The notes under the pieces were generated by a model, which was given only the letters and a program-made list of their open reading frames with translations, did no database searches and was not told where the DNA came from. 64,000 bases of DNA from contig JBIOYR010000124.1 in NCBI GenBank assembly GCA_044870245.1, positions 1 to 64,000 on the forward strand. The letters run 5' to 3'. The position numbers were made by a program, and so were the translations under genes. This document shows, piece by piece, positions 1 through 9,292 of the stretch (position 1 is the stretch's first letter; each line of letters begins with the position of its first letter). This DNA is from DATAFF01 sp044870245. Lineage in GTDB: Bacteria > Pseudomonadota > Alphaproteobacteria > Rhizobiales > Aestuariivirgaceae.

Positions 1-1649
<1,649 letters not shown>

Positions 1650-1905
1650 CGCTGCGGCAGTTTTGCAACCGAAGGCTGAGAGCCCGGCGGCCCCTTGAAC
1701 GCGGCTCGGTTGGGGACTACACTTCATGACCGGAAGCGCCTCGCCGCCGCCCCCTGGGCTGCTGCGGGGCGCGCGTCCTTCGGTCGTCGGCCTGTGCCGG
1801 CGGCCGCGGGACCAGGGGTCCGTCTTCCGGAAGTGTTGGAAGAAGTTGCCGGCGCAGCCTGCCTGCGGCGTTGGCAAGGTGAACTGTGACGATTGAAGGA
1901 CCGTG

Positions 1906-2397
1906 ATGGACAAGGTGCCGATGACCGCGGTGGGCTATGCCGCGATGATGGACGAGATCAAGCATCTGAAGACGGTGGAGCGGCCGGAGATCATCCGGCA
2001 GATCGAGGAGGCTCGCCAACATGGCGATCTGTCCGAGAATGCCGAATATCACGCCGCCAAGGAGCGGCAGGGCTGGATCGAGGCGCGCATTCTCGAGCTT
2101 GAGGACAAGCTGTCGCGTGCCGACGTGATCGACATCACCAAGCTGTCCGGCAAGTCGGTGAAGTTCGGCGCAACCGTTACGGTGCTCGACGAGGACACCG
2201 ATGACGAGGCCGAGTATCAGATCGTCGGCGAGTTCGAGGCCGACGTGAAATCCGGCAGGATCTCCATCACCTCTCCGATCGCCCGCGCGCTGATCGGCAA
2301 GGAGGCGGGCGACAGCGTCGAGGTCATGACGCCGGGCGGCGGCAAGAGCTACGAGATCGTCCGGGTGCGTTTCGACCGGGGCCAGCCGCGGGCGTGA
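1906..2397 (+). CDS. greA: Transcription elongation factor GreA
   Basis: GreA rescues backtracked RNA polymerase by stimulating transcript cleavage through the secondary channel. The 163-residue protein has the usual length. Its N-terminal antiparallel coiled coil carries the tip acidic motif (GDLSENAEYHAAKE, about residues 40-53), and a C-terminal FKBP-like domain follows (ITSPIARALIGKEAGD). GTG at 1903 is also in frame, but AAGGA at 1896-1900 is better placed for the ATG at 1906. It lies downstream of carB on the same strand, an order common in Rhizobiales. The 256-bp gap upstream holds only a weak 56-codon open frame (1725-1895) that I do not call. Confidence 0.95.
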   Translation: MDKVPMTAVGYAAMMDEIKHLKTVERPEIIRQIEEARQHGDLSENAEYHAAKERQGWIEARILELEDKLSRADVIDITKLSGKSVKFGATVTVLDEDTDDEAEYQIVGEFEADVKSGRISITSPIARALIGKEAGDSVEVMTPGGGKSYEIVRVRFDRGQPRA

Positions 2398-2403
2398 CAC
2401 GCG

Positions 2404-3477
2404 CTAGCGCGGCCGCTCCAGCACATCCTCGACATAGAGCCGGAGAACGAGGATCCGAATCGTCGCGGTGAGCGGCGCCGCCAGCGCCACCCCGGCCGCG
2501 CCGAACAGTGTGCCGGCCAGCATCAGGCCGATCAGCAGCAGGAGCGGCGGGATGTCGGACACCCGCCGCTGGACGAGCGGCGAGAAGATGTTGTTCTCGA
2601 CCTGCTGGATCAGCGTGAAGCCGCCGACCGCAAGCGCGAGCGTCGTGTTGCTCATCGTCATGGCGACCAGCGCGATCGGCACCGCGGTGATGACTGGCCC
2701 GGCATAGGGCACGAAGTTCATCAGCCCGGCAAACACTCCGAGCACCAGCGCGCTCGGCAGGCCGAGCCACAGCAGCAGGAGAGCCGTGAGCACCCCGATG
2801 AACAGCATCGACAGCATCTGGCCGACGAGCCAGCTATGGAGCACACCGGCGATCTCGTCGAGCACCTCGCCGACCCGCAGGCGCCTTCCGGGTGGCACCA
2901 GGAGCAGCGCACCGCGGCGATAGAGTTCCGGATTGGCCGCCGCGAAGGCCCCGATGAAGATGATGAGCGCGATATTGCCGAGAATGCCGAAGGTGGTGGC
3001 GAACCATGAGCTGGCGCTGCTGACGAGGGTGCTGGGATCGGGAAGCAGGCCGCGCAGGACGCTGAGGCCGCTGCGATCGGGGCTGGTCGGCGCCGCCATC
3101 CCGGCCTTGGCCAGCTCGTCGGCAATGGCATGGATCTGCTTGCCGACGGTGTCGATGACCACGTCGGCCTGGTCCACCAGAATATAGCCGCCCCAAAGCA
3201 GGCCGCCGCCGAATGCGAGCGCGAGGATGAGGCAGGTGAGGGTCAGCGCCAGCCAGCGCGACATCGGCAGGAATCGCTCGATGAGCCCTGCCGCGCTGTC
3301 GAGGACGACTGCCACCAGCAGCCCGGCAAAGATCAGGAGCAGGGTTCCCGACGCGTACCAGGCGAGCGCGAGAAGTGCGGCGATGGCGATGCCGACCGTC
3401 CAGACCCGTGCCGCCGCCCCGATCAGGGCGGGCCACGGCGTGACGGTGCTGGGCTTGCCTGGCTCGTCCTGGCTCAA
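2404..3477 (-). CDS. AI-2E family transporter / PerM-like permease
   Basis: This is a 357-residue inner-membrane protein of the AI-2E exporter/PerM family (UPF0118). A first pair of hydrophobic helices spans about residues 25-60. A soluble stretch follows, and the C-terminal half has closely spaced helices with the family-like signature FVPYAGPVITAVPIALVAM and the closing PLLLLIGLMLAGTLFGAAGVALAAPL. The substrate is unknown; characterised members export AI-2 or act in Na+/H+ exchange. It probably starts at a TTG (3475-3477) that overlaps the stop of the Lrp/AsnC gene (TTGA), which implies translational coupling. The 3' end lies 6 bp from the convergent greA stop. Confidence 0.85.
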   Translation of the reverse strand: MSQDEPGKPSTVTPWPALIGAAARVWTVGIAIAALLALAWYASGTLLLIFAGLLVAVVLDSAAGLIERFLPMSRWLALTLTCLILALAFGGGLLWGGYILVDQADVVIDTVGKQIHAIADELAKAGMAAPTSPDRSGLSVLRGLLPDPSTLVSSASSWFATTFGILGNIALIIFIGAFAAANPELYRRGALLLVPPGRRLRVGEVLDEIAGVLHSWLVGQMLSMLFIGVLTALLLLWLGLPSALVLGVFAGLMNFVPYAGPVITAVPIALVAMTMSNTTLALAVGGFTLIQQVENNIFSPLVQRRVSDIPPLLLLIGLMLAGTLFGAAGVALAAPLTATIRILVLRLYVEDVLERPR

Positions 3478-3977
3478 TGCTCGCCGAGCGGCACGCGCGG
3501 TTCGAATTTCACGGTCTTCAAGGTCAGCATGGTCCTGACGCTCTGAACGTTCGGCGCTGCGGTAAGTTCGGCGATGACGAAATGCTGGGCGGTCTCGAGA
3601 TCGGGGGCGATGCAGGCAAGGAGATAATCGGCATCACCGGAGAGCGCATAGCACTCCCTGACCAGTGTCCAGCGCCGGACCTGCTGCTCGAAGGCCCTGA
3701 GCTCGCTCTCCGCCTGGCTCGCCAGCCCGACCAGGGCGAACAGCACGATGCCGTAACCGAGCTGCGCCGCGTCGAGCATGGCCCGGTAGCCCTGGATCAG
3801 CCCCGCCTCCTCCAGCGTCCGCACCCGCCGAAGACAGGGCGCCGGCGACAGACCCGCCCGTCGCGCCAGCTCGACATTGGTGATTCGCCCGTCGGACTGG
3901 AGCTGCCGCAGGATTTTCAGATCGGTCCGATCGAGTTTCAGTGAAGGCTTTATGCCGCGCTCTTTCTTATCGTTCAT
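3474..3977 (-). CDS. Lrp/AsnC family transcriptional regulator
   Basis: A feast/famine regulator with an N-terminal winged helix-turn-helix (LDRTDLKILRQLQSDGRITN, then ELARRAGLSPAPCLRRVRTLE) and a C-terminal RAM ligand-binding domain (YALSGDADYLLACIAPDLE). The chosen ATG gives 167 residues, close to the family norm. In-frame upstream starts at 3992 (ATG) and 4013 (GTG) cannot be excluded, because none has a convincing ribosome site. It is divergent from trxB and overlaps the downstream permease by 4 bases. An Lrp-trxB-LysR arrangement recurs in Rhizobiales. The ligand is unknown; leucine or another amino acid is typical. Confidence 0.9.
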   Translation of the reverse strand: MNDKKERGIKPSLKLDRTDLKILRQLQSDGRITNVELARRAGLSPAPCLRRVRTLEEAGLIQGYRAMLDAAQLGYGIVLFALVGLASQAESELRAFEQQVRRWTLVRECYALSGDADYLLACIAPDLETAQHFVIAELTAAPNVQSVRTMLTLKTVKFEPRVPLGEH

Positions 3978-4110
3978 CGGGGGCGGCGCCATGCGACCAG
4001 TCGTGTTATCCACCGGGGGCCATGCTTACCCTTGCCAGGGACGGCTTGCAAGCTATGCTCGGAGCACATACCTAAGCTGTTCAACCCCTTTTCGGAAACC
4101 GGAGGCCGGC

Positions 4111-5073
4111 ATGACTCCCCGACACAGTCGTGTTCTGATCCTGGGTTCGGGTCCCGCAGGTTACACTGCCGCGATTTATGCGGCCCGCGCCATGCTGGCG
4201 CCGGTGCTGATCCAGGGCATCCAGCCGGGCGGCCAGCTCACCATCACCACCGATGTCGAGAACTATCCGGGTTTTGCCGATGTCATCCAGGGCCCCTGGT
4301 TGATGGAACAAATGCAACTTCAGGCTGAGCACATGGGGACGGTGATCGTCAGCGACCACATTGTCCGCGCCGACCTGAGGTCCCGCCCGTTCCGGCTGGA
4401 GGGTGATTCGGGGGTGGCCTACACCGCCGATGCGCTGGTCATCGCCACCGGCGCCCAGGCCCGCTGGCTGGGGCTCGACAGCGAGCAGCGCTTCAAGGGC
4501 TATGGCGTGTCGGCCTGCGCCACCTGCGACGGTTTCTTCTTCCGTGGCAAGAACGTGCTGGTCGTTGGCGGCGGCAATAGTGCCGTGGAGGAAGCCTTGT
4601 TCCTTACCAATTTCGCCAACAGCGTCACCGTCATTCACCGCCGCGATTCTTTCCGGGCGGAAAAGATCCTCCAGAACAGGCTGTTCGCCAATCCGAAGGT
4701 GAAAGTCCTCTGGAATACTGTGCTTGAAGAGGTTATTGGTTCGGACAATCCCAAATTGGTAACGGGAGCTCGAATCAAAAATGTAAAGACGGAAGAACAG
4801 GTCCTGTTGCCGATAGACGGAATCTTTGTGGCAATTGGACATACACCGGCGACAGAATTGTTCGTCGGTCAATTGCCGATGAAACAGGGGAACTACTTGA
4901 TAACGGCGCCCAACTCTACAGCAACGCCAGTTCCTGGCGTCTTTGCCGCTGGCGATGTTGCCGATGATGTCTTCCGTCAGGCGGTCACCGCCGCCGGCAT
5001 GGGGTGCATGGCGGCGCTCGAGGCGGAGCGGTGGCTGGCGCATCACGGCACGTTGAGCGAAGCCGCCGAGTAG
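4111..5073 (+). CDS. trxB: Thioredoxin-disulfide reductase
   Basis: A cytoplasmic FAD enzyme that passes NADPH electrons to thioredoxin. The 320-residue protein has an FAD Rossmann motif (GSGPAGYTAAIYAARA), the redox-active CATC pair at about residues 136-139 (SACATCDGFFF), the NADPH motif GGGNSAVEEALFL and the C-terminal FAD motif GVFAAGDV. The start is fixed by GGAGG at 4101-4105, five bases before the ATG; the open frame extends upstream but that part reads the antisense of the regulator. Codons between about 4700 and 4950 are clearly more AT-rich than on either side. lsrB follows closely, matching the trxB-lsrB order known from rhizobia. Confidence 0.97.
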   Translation: MTPRHSRVLILGSGPAGYTAAIYAARAMLAPVLIQGIQPGGQLTITTDVENYPGFADVIQGPWLMEQMQLQAEHMGTVIVSDHIVRADLRSRPFRLEGDSGVAYTADALVIATGAQARWLGLDSEQRFKGYGVSACATCDGFFFRGKNVLVVGGGNSAVEEALFLTNFANSVTVIHRRDSFRAEKILQNRLFANPKVKVLWNTVLEEVIGSDNPKLVTGARIKNVKTEEQVLLPIDGIFVAIGHTPATELFVGQLPMKQGNYLITAPNSTATPVPGVFAAGDVADDVFRQAVTAAGMGCMAALEAERWLAHHGTLSEAAE

Positions 5074-5097
5074 ATCTTGAAGGACGGTGCAGGACGG

Positions 5098-5985
5098 ATG
5101 GACTGGGACAAGCTGAGAATCTTTCACACGGTGGCCGATGCCGGCAGCTTCACCCATGCCGGCCATGATCTCGGCCTGTCCCAATCGGCGGTCAGCCGCC
5201 AGATCAGCGCGCTCGAGCAGGATCTCAAGGTGCCGCTGTTCCATCGCCATGCCCGCGGCCTCATTCTCACCGAGCAGGGCGAGGTCCTTTACCGCACCGC
5301 CCACGATGTCTTCGCCAAGCTCGCGGCCACCCGGACCAGGTTGGCCGATTCCAAGGACAAGCCCACCGGCGAGCTCAGGGTGACGACCACGGTCGGCCTC
5401 GGCTCGGTCTGGCTGACGCCGCGCATCTCGGAGTTCCTCGAGCTCTATCCGCAGGTCTCGGTCACCATGCTGCTCGACGATCGCGAGCTCGATCTCGCCA
5501 TGCGCGAGGCCGATGTCGCCATCAGGCTCCGCCGTCCGACCCAGCCCGACCTGATTCAGCGCAAGCTCTTCACCGTCCACTATCACACCTACGCCTCGCC
5601 CGACTATCTGCGCCGGCGCGGCACCCCGAAGACGCTGGAGGATCTCGAGCATCATTCGGTGCTGTCGTTTGGTGTGTCGCCGCCCTATCTGTCGGATGTC
5701 AATCTCCTGGAGACGGCCGGCCGGCGCGAGGGCTCGCCGCGCCGCTCGGTGCTCAGGGTCAACAATGTCTACGGGCTCTACAAGGCGGTCGAGGCCCATC
5801 TCGGCATCGCCTCGTTGCCTGACTATCTGGTGGAGCGCGACTCCGGCCTGGTGCAGATCGATCTGCCGCTCGAGACGCCGGCCTTCGATACCTATTTCGT
5901 CTATCCCGAGGAGCTCAAGGAATCGAAGCGCGTCGCCGTCTTCCGCGACTTCATCGTCTCCAAGGCCAAGGAGTGGAAGTTTTAG
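5098..5985 (+). CDS. lsrB: LysR-type regulator, LsrB/VtlR-like
   Basis: A 295-residue LysR regulator with an N-terminal winged helix (DWDKLRIFHTVADAGSFTHA, QSAVSRQISALEQDL) and a periplasmic-binding-like effector domain. I infer LsrB/VtlR from its position directly after trxB, the arrangement recalled for Sinorhizobium lsrB and Brucella vtlR, and from the opening MDWDKLRIFH. These proteins control redox and envelope genes and AbcR-type small RNAs. The ATG at 5098 is chosen because AGGACGG precedes it; TTG at 5077 is also open. The whole protein contains no cysteine, notable because cysteine chemistry has been reported for rhizobial LsrB. A heptamer-repeat hairpin follows the stop. Confidence 0.85.
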   Translation: MDWDKLRIFHTVADAGSFTHAGHDLGLSQSAVSRQISALEQDLKVPLFHRHARGLILTEQGEVLYRTAHDVFAKLAATRTRLADSKDKPTGELRVTTTVGLGSVWLTPRISEFLELYPQVSVTMLLDDRELDLAMREADVAIRLRRPTQPDLIQRKLFTVHYHTYASPDYLRRRGTPKTLEDLEHHSVLSFGVSPPYLSDVNLLETAGRREGSPRRSVLRVNNVYGLYKAVEAHLGIASLPDYLVERDSGLVQIDLPLETPAFDTYFVYPEELKESKRVAVFRDFIVSKAKEWKF

Positions 5986-6064
5986 TCGAGTGAGTAGTCA
6001 GTAGTGAGTGGTGGCTGGGCAGAGCTCGGCCCGAACTACTCACTATTCGCTACTCACTACTCGC
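5986..6064. repeat. Inverted heptamer-repeat element A
   Basis: The left arm (about 5986-6013) is built of heptamers such as GAGTAGT, CAGTAGT and GAGTGGT. The right arm (6035-6064) reads ACTACTC, ACTATTC, GCTACTC, ACTACTC, the approximate inverse complement, separated by a GC-rich centre. It fills the gap between the convergent lsrB and msrP stops and could act as a bidirectional terminator. Three more elements with the same architecture occur in the window (see 17319, 30034 and 30634). Confidence 0.7.
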
Positions 6065-6069
6065 CTCTT

Positions 6070-7038
6070 CTACATCCAGAGCTTCTCGCCATCGAGCCCG
6101 CTATAGAGGCTCGCCACCTGGGCGCCATAGCCATTGTAGAGCTGGGTCGGAATCCGCTCGTCGGTTCCGAGCACCCGCTCGCTGGCCTGGCTCCACCGCG
6201 GATGCGGCACTTGCGGATTGACATTGGCCCAGAAGCCGTACTCGCTGCCCTGCAGCTGCTCCCAGAATCCGACCGGCCGCTGCTTGACGAAAGACACTTT
6301 GACGATCGACTTGATCGATTTGAAGCCGTATTTCCACGGCAGATGCAGCCGGATCGGCGCTCCCATCGACTTGGCGACCGGCTTGCCATAGGCGCCGGTG
6401 ACCAGGAAGGCGAGATCGTTCGCCGCTTCCGCCATTGTGACGCCCTCGACATAGGGCCACGGCATGGTCCCGGCGAGAAACGAGGGCTGCTGGCCCGGCG
6501 CCATCTCCGGATTGAGGAAGGTCTCCATCCGCACATATTTCGCCGATGAGAGCGGTTTCGCCAGCGCCACCAGATCCTTCAGCGGAAAGCCGGTCCACGG
6601 CACCACCATCGACCACGCCTCGACACAGCGATGGCGATAGACGCGCTCCTCGAGCTTCACCTTCGCCAGGAGATCCTCGAAGCCGATCGTGAAGGGTTTC
6701 TCGACTTCGCCATCGATTGCAATGTCCCAAGGCCGCGTCTTCAGCTGCTCGGCCAGCTCGAAGATCCGCTTGTTGGTCGAAAACTCGTAGAAATTATTAT
6801 AGGTCGTGTTGAGCGCTTCCGGCGTCACCGGCCGCCCGGCATCGGCATAGGCCGGATTGCGCGGTGCGGGATAGGACGATCCGGCCGCACCTGCCGCCGC
6901 TGCAGGGCGCAGGCCGAGACCGGCGCTCATCCCGATGAAACCGGCGCCGGCCAGCAATTGGCGGCGGCTCAGAAAGACCGGCTCGGGCGTGACCATCCTG
7001 TCCGCCAGCGCCCAATCGCGTTTCCGAGTGATATGCAT
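6070..7038 (-). CDS. msrP: Protein-methionine-sulfoxide reductase, molybdopterin catalytic subunit
   Basis: MsrP (YedY) is a periplasmic molybdenum enzyme that repairs methionine sulfoxide in proteins. Visible are a twin-arginine signal (LSRRQLLAGAGFIG, residues 23-36), the molybdenum-ligand cysteine C138 in YRHRCVEAW, and the conserved KSMGAPIRLHLPWKYGFKS. The ATG giving MHITRKRDWAL is preferred because family proteins begin shortly before the Tat motif; another ATG lies at 7074 and neither has a clear ribosome site. The haem-binding membrane partner MsrQ, normally next door, is absent here: the downstream neighbour is convergent lsrB. Confidence 0.93.
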   Translation of the reverse strand: MHITRKRDWALADRMVTPEPVFLSRRQLLAGAGFIGMSAGLGLRPAAAAGAAGSSYPAPRNPAYADAGRPVTPEALNTTYNNFYEFSTNKRIFELAEQLKTRPWDIAIDGEVEKPFTIGFEDLLAKVKLEERVYRHRCVEAWSMVVPWTGFPLKDLVALAKPLSSAKYVRMETFLNPEMAPGQQPSFLAGTMPWPYVEGVTMAEAANDLAFLVTGAYGKPVAKSMGAPIRLHLPWKYGFKSIKSIVKVSFVKQRPVGFWEQLQGSEYGFWANVNPQVPHPRWSQASERVLGTDERIPTQLYNGYGAQVASLYSGLDGEKLWM

Positions 7039-7288
7039 GGGCGTTCTATGGCGTCCCCGTGTCAGGAGCGCCATTCACGACTGTGCGAGTTGAAGCGCAA
7101 TTGCAATTCAGCCGTCCCTCTCGGATGGGGTGCAAAAATACGGCAATTTGGCAACTCTATTTCAATTCTTTCCCATGAAATGAGTGCGAAAAGTGGTATT
7201 ACGCCTTGCGGCGCAAAACTGAAGCCGCTTAACATGACGCCGGGATGGCGGCAGAGAAGACGAGACCAGGCGCGGGCTTGGCGGGGAC

Positions 7289-8218
7289 ATGCAACTCGTT
7301 GTGATTCGGCGCAGTGCCATTGTGGCAATGCTCTGCATTCTGACGGTTGGTTGTCAGGATGCCGGGCTGCTCAATCGGCTTGATGGAGAGGTTCCGGCGG
7401 CATCCGCGGCCACCGGTCTCGGCGCCGTCAATGTTGTCGAGGGACCGACCGAGCCCGGCAGGGCCTTCGACTATTCGCTGGACAATCAGATCAGGGTCGG
7501 CACCGAGCTTGCCAAGGAGGCGCTGGCGCGCTCGAAGCGCAGCCGCAACCGCGCCATGGAGAGCTATCTCACCCGCATGGTCCGTCGCCTCGCTGCCGCC
7601 GACCCGCGTGCCCCGCGCTTCATCTACCGCGTCTATCTGATCGAAAGCCCCAATCCCAATGCCTTCACCTCGGGCGGCGGCCATATATTCGTGACCACCG
7701 GTCTGGTGGCGCGGCTTCGCACCGAGGCGCAGATGGCGATGGTGCTCGCCCATGAGCTTGCCCACAACAGCCAGGCCCATGTCGTGAAGGGCCGCAGCGG
7801 CCGTGCCATCAGCCGTCGGGTGGTGGCCTTCGGCAAGCGTGTCTTCGAGCAGGACATGGGCGTGCCCTGGCTGAGCCACGGGCTGACGTCGCTTGCCAGG
7901 ACGAGCTTCAACTCCTACACGCGGGCGCAGGAGGAGGAGGCTGACCGGATCGGGCTCGAGACCATGATCATGGCTGGTTATGATCCGCGCGAGGCGCCAC
8001 GCAGCTTTTCGGCACTGCTCGAGACCAACGCCCAGAAGCGGTCCATCTTCGCCATTTTCGAGGGCTATCCGGCCGGTCTGAAGCGCGCCGAGAATGTCAA
8101 TGCCGTGGTCTATGCCCGCTTCCGCAATGTCGATCTGAGTGCGGCGGTCCGCAGCACGCCGGCCTATGACAAGCAGGCCGCGCCTTTCTGGGCAACCGCG
8201 CCCAAAACCGAGCCTTAG
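7289..8218 (+). CDS. M48-family zinc metalloprotease lipoprotein
   Basis: A predicted periplasmic lipoprotein protease. The signal peptide ends in a lipobox (LTVGC, lipidated C22). The zinc motif is HELAH (H155, E156, H159), and the third ligand lies in EEEADRIG (about residues 215-222), as in M48C/BepA-like proteases that handle outer-membrane protein quality control. The 309 residues lack the TPR repeats of BepA, so it is closer to the short LoiP/YcaL type. GGGGA just precedes the ATG. The approximately 250-bp AT-richer gap upstream probably holds its promoter. It is convergent with pncA. Confidence 0.9.
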   Translation: MQLVVIRRSAIVAMLCILTVGCQDAGLLNRLDGEVPAASAATGLGAVNVVEGPTEPGRAFDYSLDNQIRVGTELAKEALARSKRSRNRAMESYLTRMVRRLAAADPRAPRFIYRVYLIESPNPNAFTSGGGHIFVTTGLVARLRTEAQMAMVLAHELAHNSQAHVVKGRSGRAISRRVVAFGKRVFEQDMGVPWLSHGLTSLARTSFNSYTRAQEEEADRIGLETMIMAGYDPREAPRSFSALLETNAQKRSIFAIFEGYPAGLKRAENVNAVVYARFRNVDLSAAVRSTPAYDKQAAPFWATAPKTEP

Positions 8219-8237
8219 AGCGAGCTGCTCCGCTAAT

Positions 8238-8861
8238 TTAGAGCCGCACCACCTCGACACCGGCTCGCTGCAGCTCCGCCAAGGCTGCGGCGACTCCTTC
8301 CGGCGTGATCCCCCGGCTGGCATTCTCGATCACCCGCACCTTCACACCCGGCAACAGGGCGACCGCGTCGAGGGCGCTGAACTTGACGCAATAATCGGTG
8401 GCGAGCCCGCAAATATCGAGCTCGCCGATGCCGCGCTCCATCAGCTCGCGATCGAGTCCGGTTGTTCGCTCCGCATGATTGTCGCGAAACGCCGAATAGC
8501 TGTCGACCTCGCTGTCTTCGCCCTTGCGCTGAACGAAATGGACTCGGTCGATATCGAGATCAGGATGAAGCTCGGCATCGCGGGTGCCCTGGACGCAATG
8601 ATCGGGCCACATGACCTGCGGCTTGCCGCGCAGCGAACCCACCTCGAACGGCTGTTTGCCCGGATGTTGCGAGGCGAAGCTCTTGTGGTGCGGCGGGTGC
8701 CAGTCCTGCGACGCGACGATGAGATCGTAGTCGCCCTCGGCCATCAGCCGATTGATCACCGGCACAACCTCCTCGCCACCGGGAACCGGCAGATTACCCT
8801 CCGCGCAGAAACCGTTCTGCACGTCGACGATCAGCAGAGCGCGCTTGCCGAAGCCGGCCAT
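8238..8861 (-). CDS. pncA: Nicotinamidase / pyrazinamidase
   Basis: Hydrolyses nicotinamide to nicotinate in NAD salvage. The isochorismatase-fold protein has 207 residues. The catalytic Asp is in LLIVDVQNGF (D13), the Lys is K113 in QRKGEDSEVDSYSAF, and the nucleophile is C158 in GLATDYCVKF; the metal site DWH is at residues 53-55. The start MAGFGKRALL is the family-like one. It begins one base after the stop of the small membrane protein upstream, so the two are probably co-translated. Confidence 0.94.
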   Translation of the reverse strand: MAGFGKRALLIVDVQNGFCAEGNLPVPGGEEVVPVINRLMAEGDYDLIVASQDWHPPHHKSFASQHPGKQPFEVGSLRGKPQVMWPDHCVQGTRDAELHPDLDIDRVHFVQRKGEDSEVDSYSAFRDNHAERTTGLDRELMERGIGELDICGLATDYCVKFSALDAVALLPGVKVRVIENASRGITPEGVAAALAELQRAGVEVVRL

Positions 8862-8862
8862 G

Positions 8863-9183
8863 TCAGGCGGTGTGCTGGCGCGCCAGCAGCCACCTTGCAC
8901 CGCTGATCAGCAGCGCGGCAGCGGCACCCAATCCGGTGAGTCCGGCGAGATTGCCATGGAGCGGCAGCCACAGAGTTGCGGCCGAAATCCCGAGCGCCCC
9001 CATGCTGCCGGCGCCGAGGATGCCGAGCACTGCTCCCAGTGCCGCCGCCAAGACCATGGCGAACAGAACAAGGGTGCGACGCGCAGCGGCCTCGCGCGCC
9101 AGCAATTCGTCCGATACTCGCCGAGTTTCTGCCCCGAGCGCGGTCATCGGAACGGTGTTCTCCCCCTCGCCATTCCACGCCAT
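8863..9183 (-). CDS. Small two-helix membrane protein, function unknown
   Basis: A 106-residue protein that I do not assign to a family. A polar N-terminus (about 35 residues) is followed by two hydrophobic segments with alanine- and glycine-rich faces: TLVLFAMVLAAALGAVLGILG and a second near GLTGLGAAAALLISGA. GGGGAGG six bases upstream fixes the ATG at 9183; the ATG at 9189 sits too close to it. Its stop lies one base before the pncA start, so it is the promoter-proximal gene of a two-gene unit. Confidence 0.65.
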   Translation of the reverse strand: MAWNGEGENTVPMTALGAETRRVSDELLAREAAARRTLVLFAMVLAAALGAVLGILGAGSMGALGISAATLWLPLHGNLAGLTGLGAAAALLISGARWLLARQHTA

Positions 9184-9292
9184 GCTCATCCTCCCCGCGC
9201 TCGCTTCAACTTTTTGGAAGGACATCGTGACCCTCGCGCAACCAGTTTGTGCATCACAACGGAATTTCTCGTGGCGAAAATAGGGCAAAGCG

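Noticed and set aside
1725..1895. 56-codon frame between carB and greA
   Set aside because: It has an acceptable upstream GGGGA, but proline/arginine-rich low-complexity composition and no hydrophobic or domain signal. It could be chance in GC-rich DNA.
4081..5799. Long minus-strand frame across trxB and lsrB
   Set aside because: Antisense shadow of two certain genes, with no recognisable motif.
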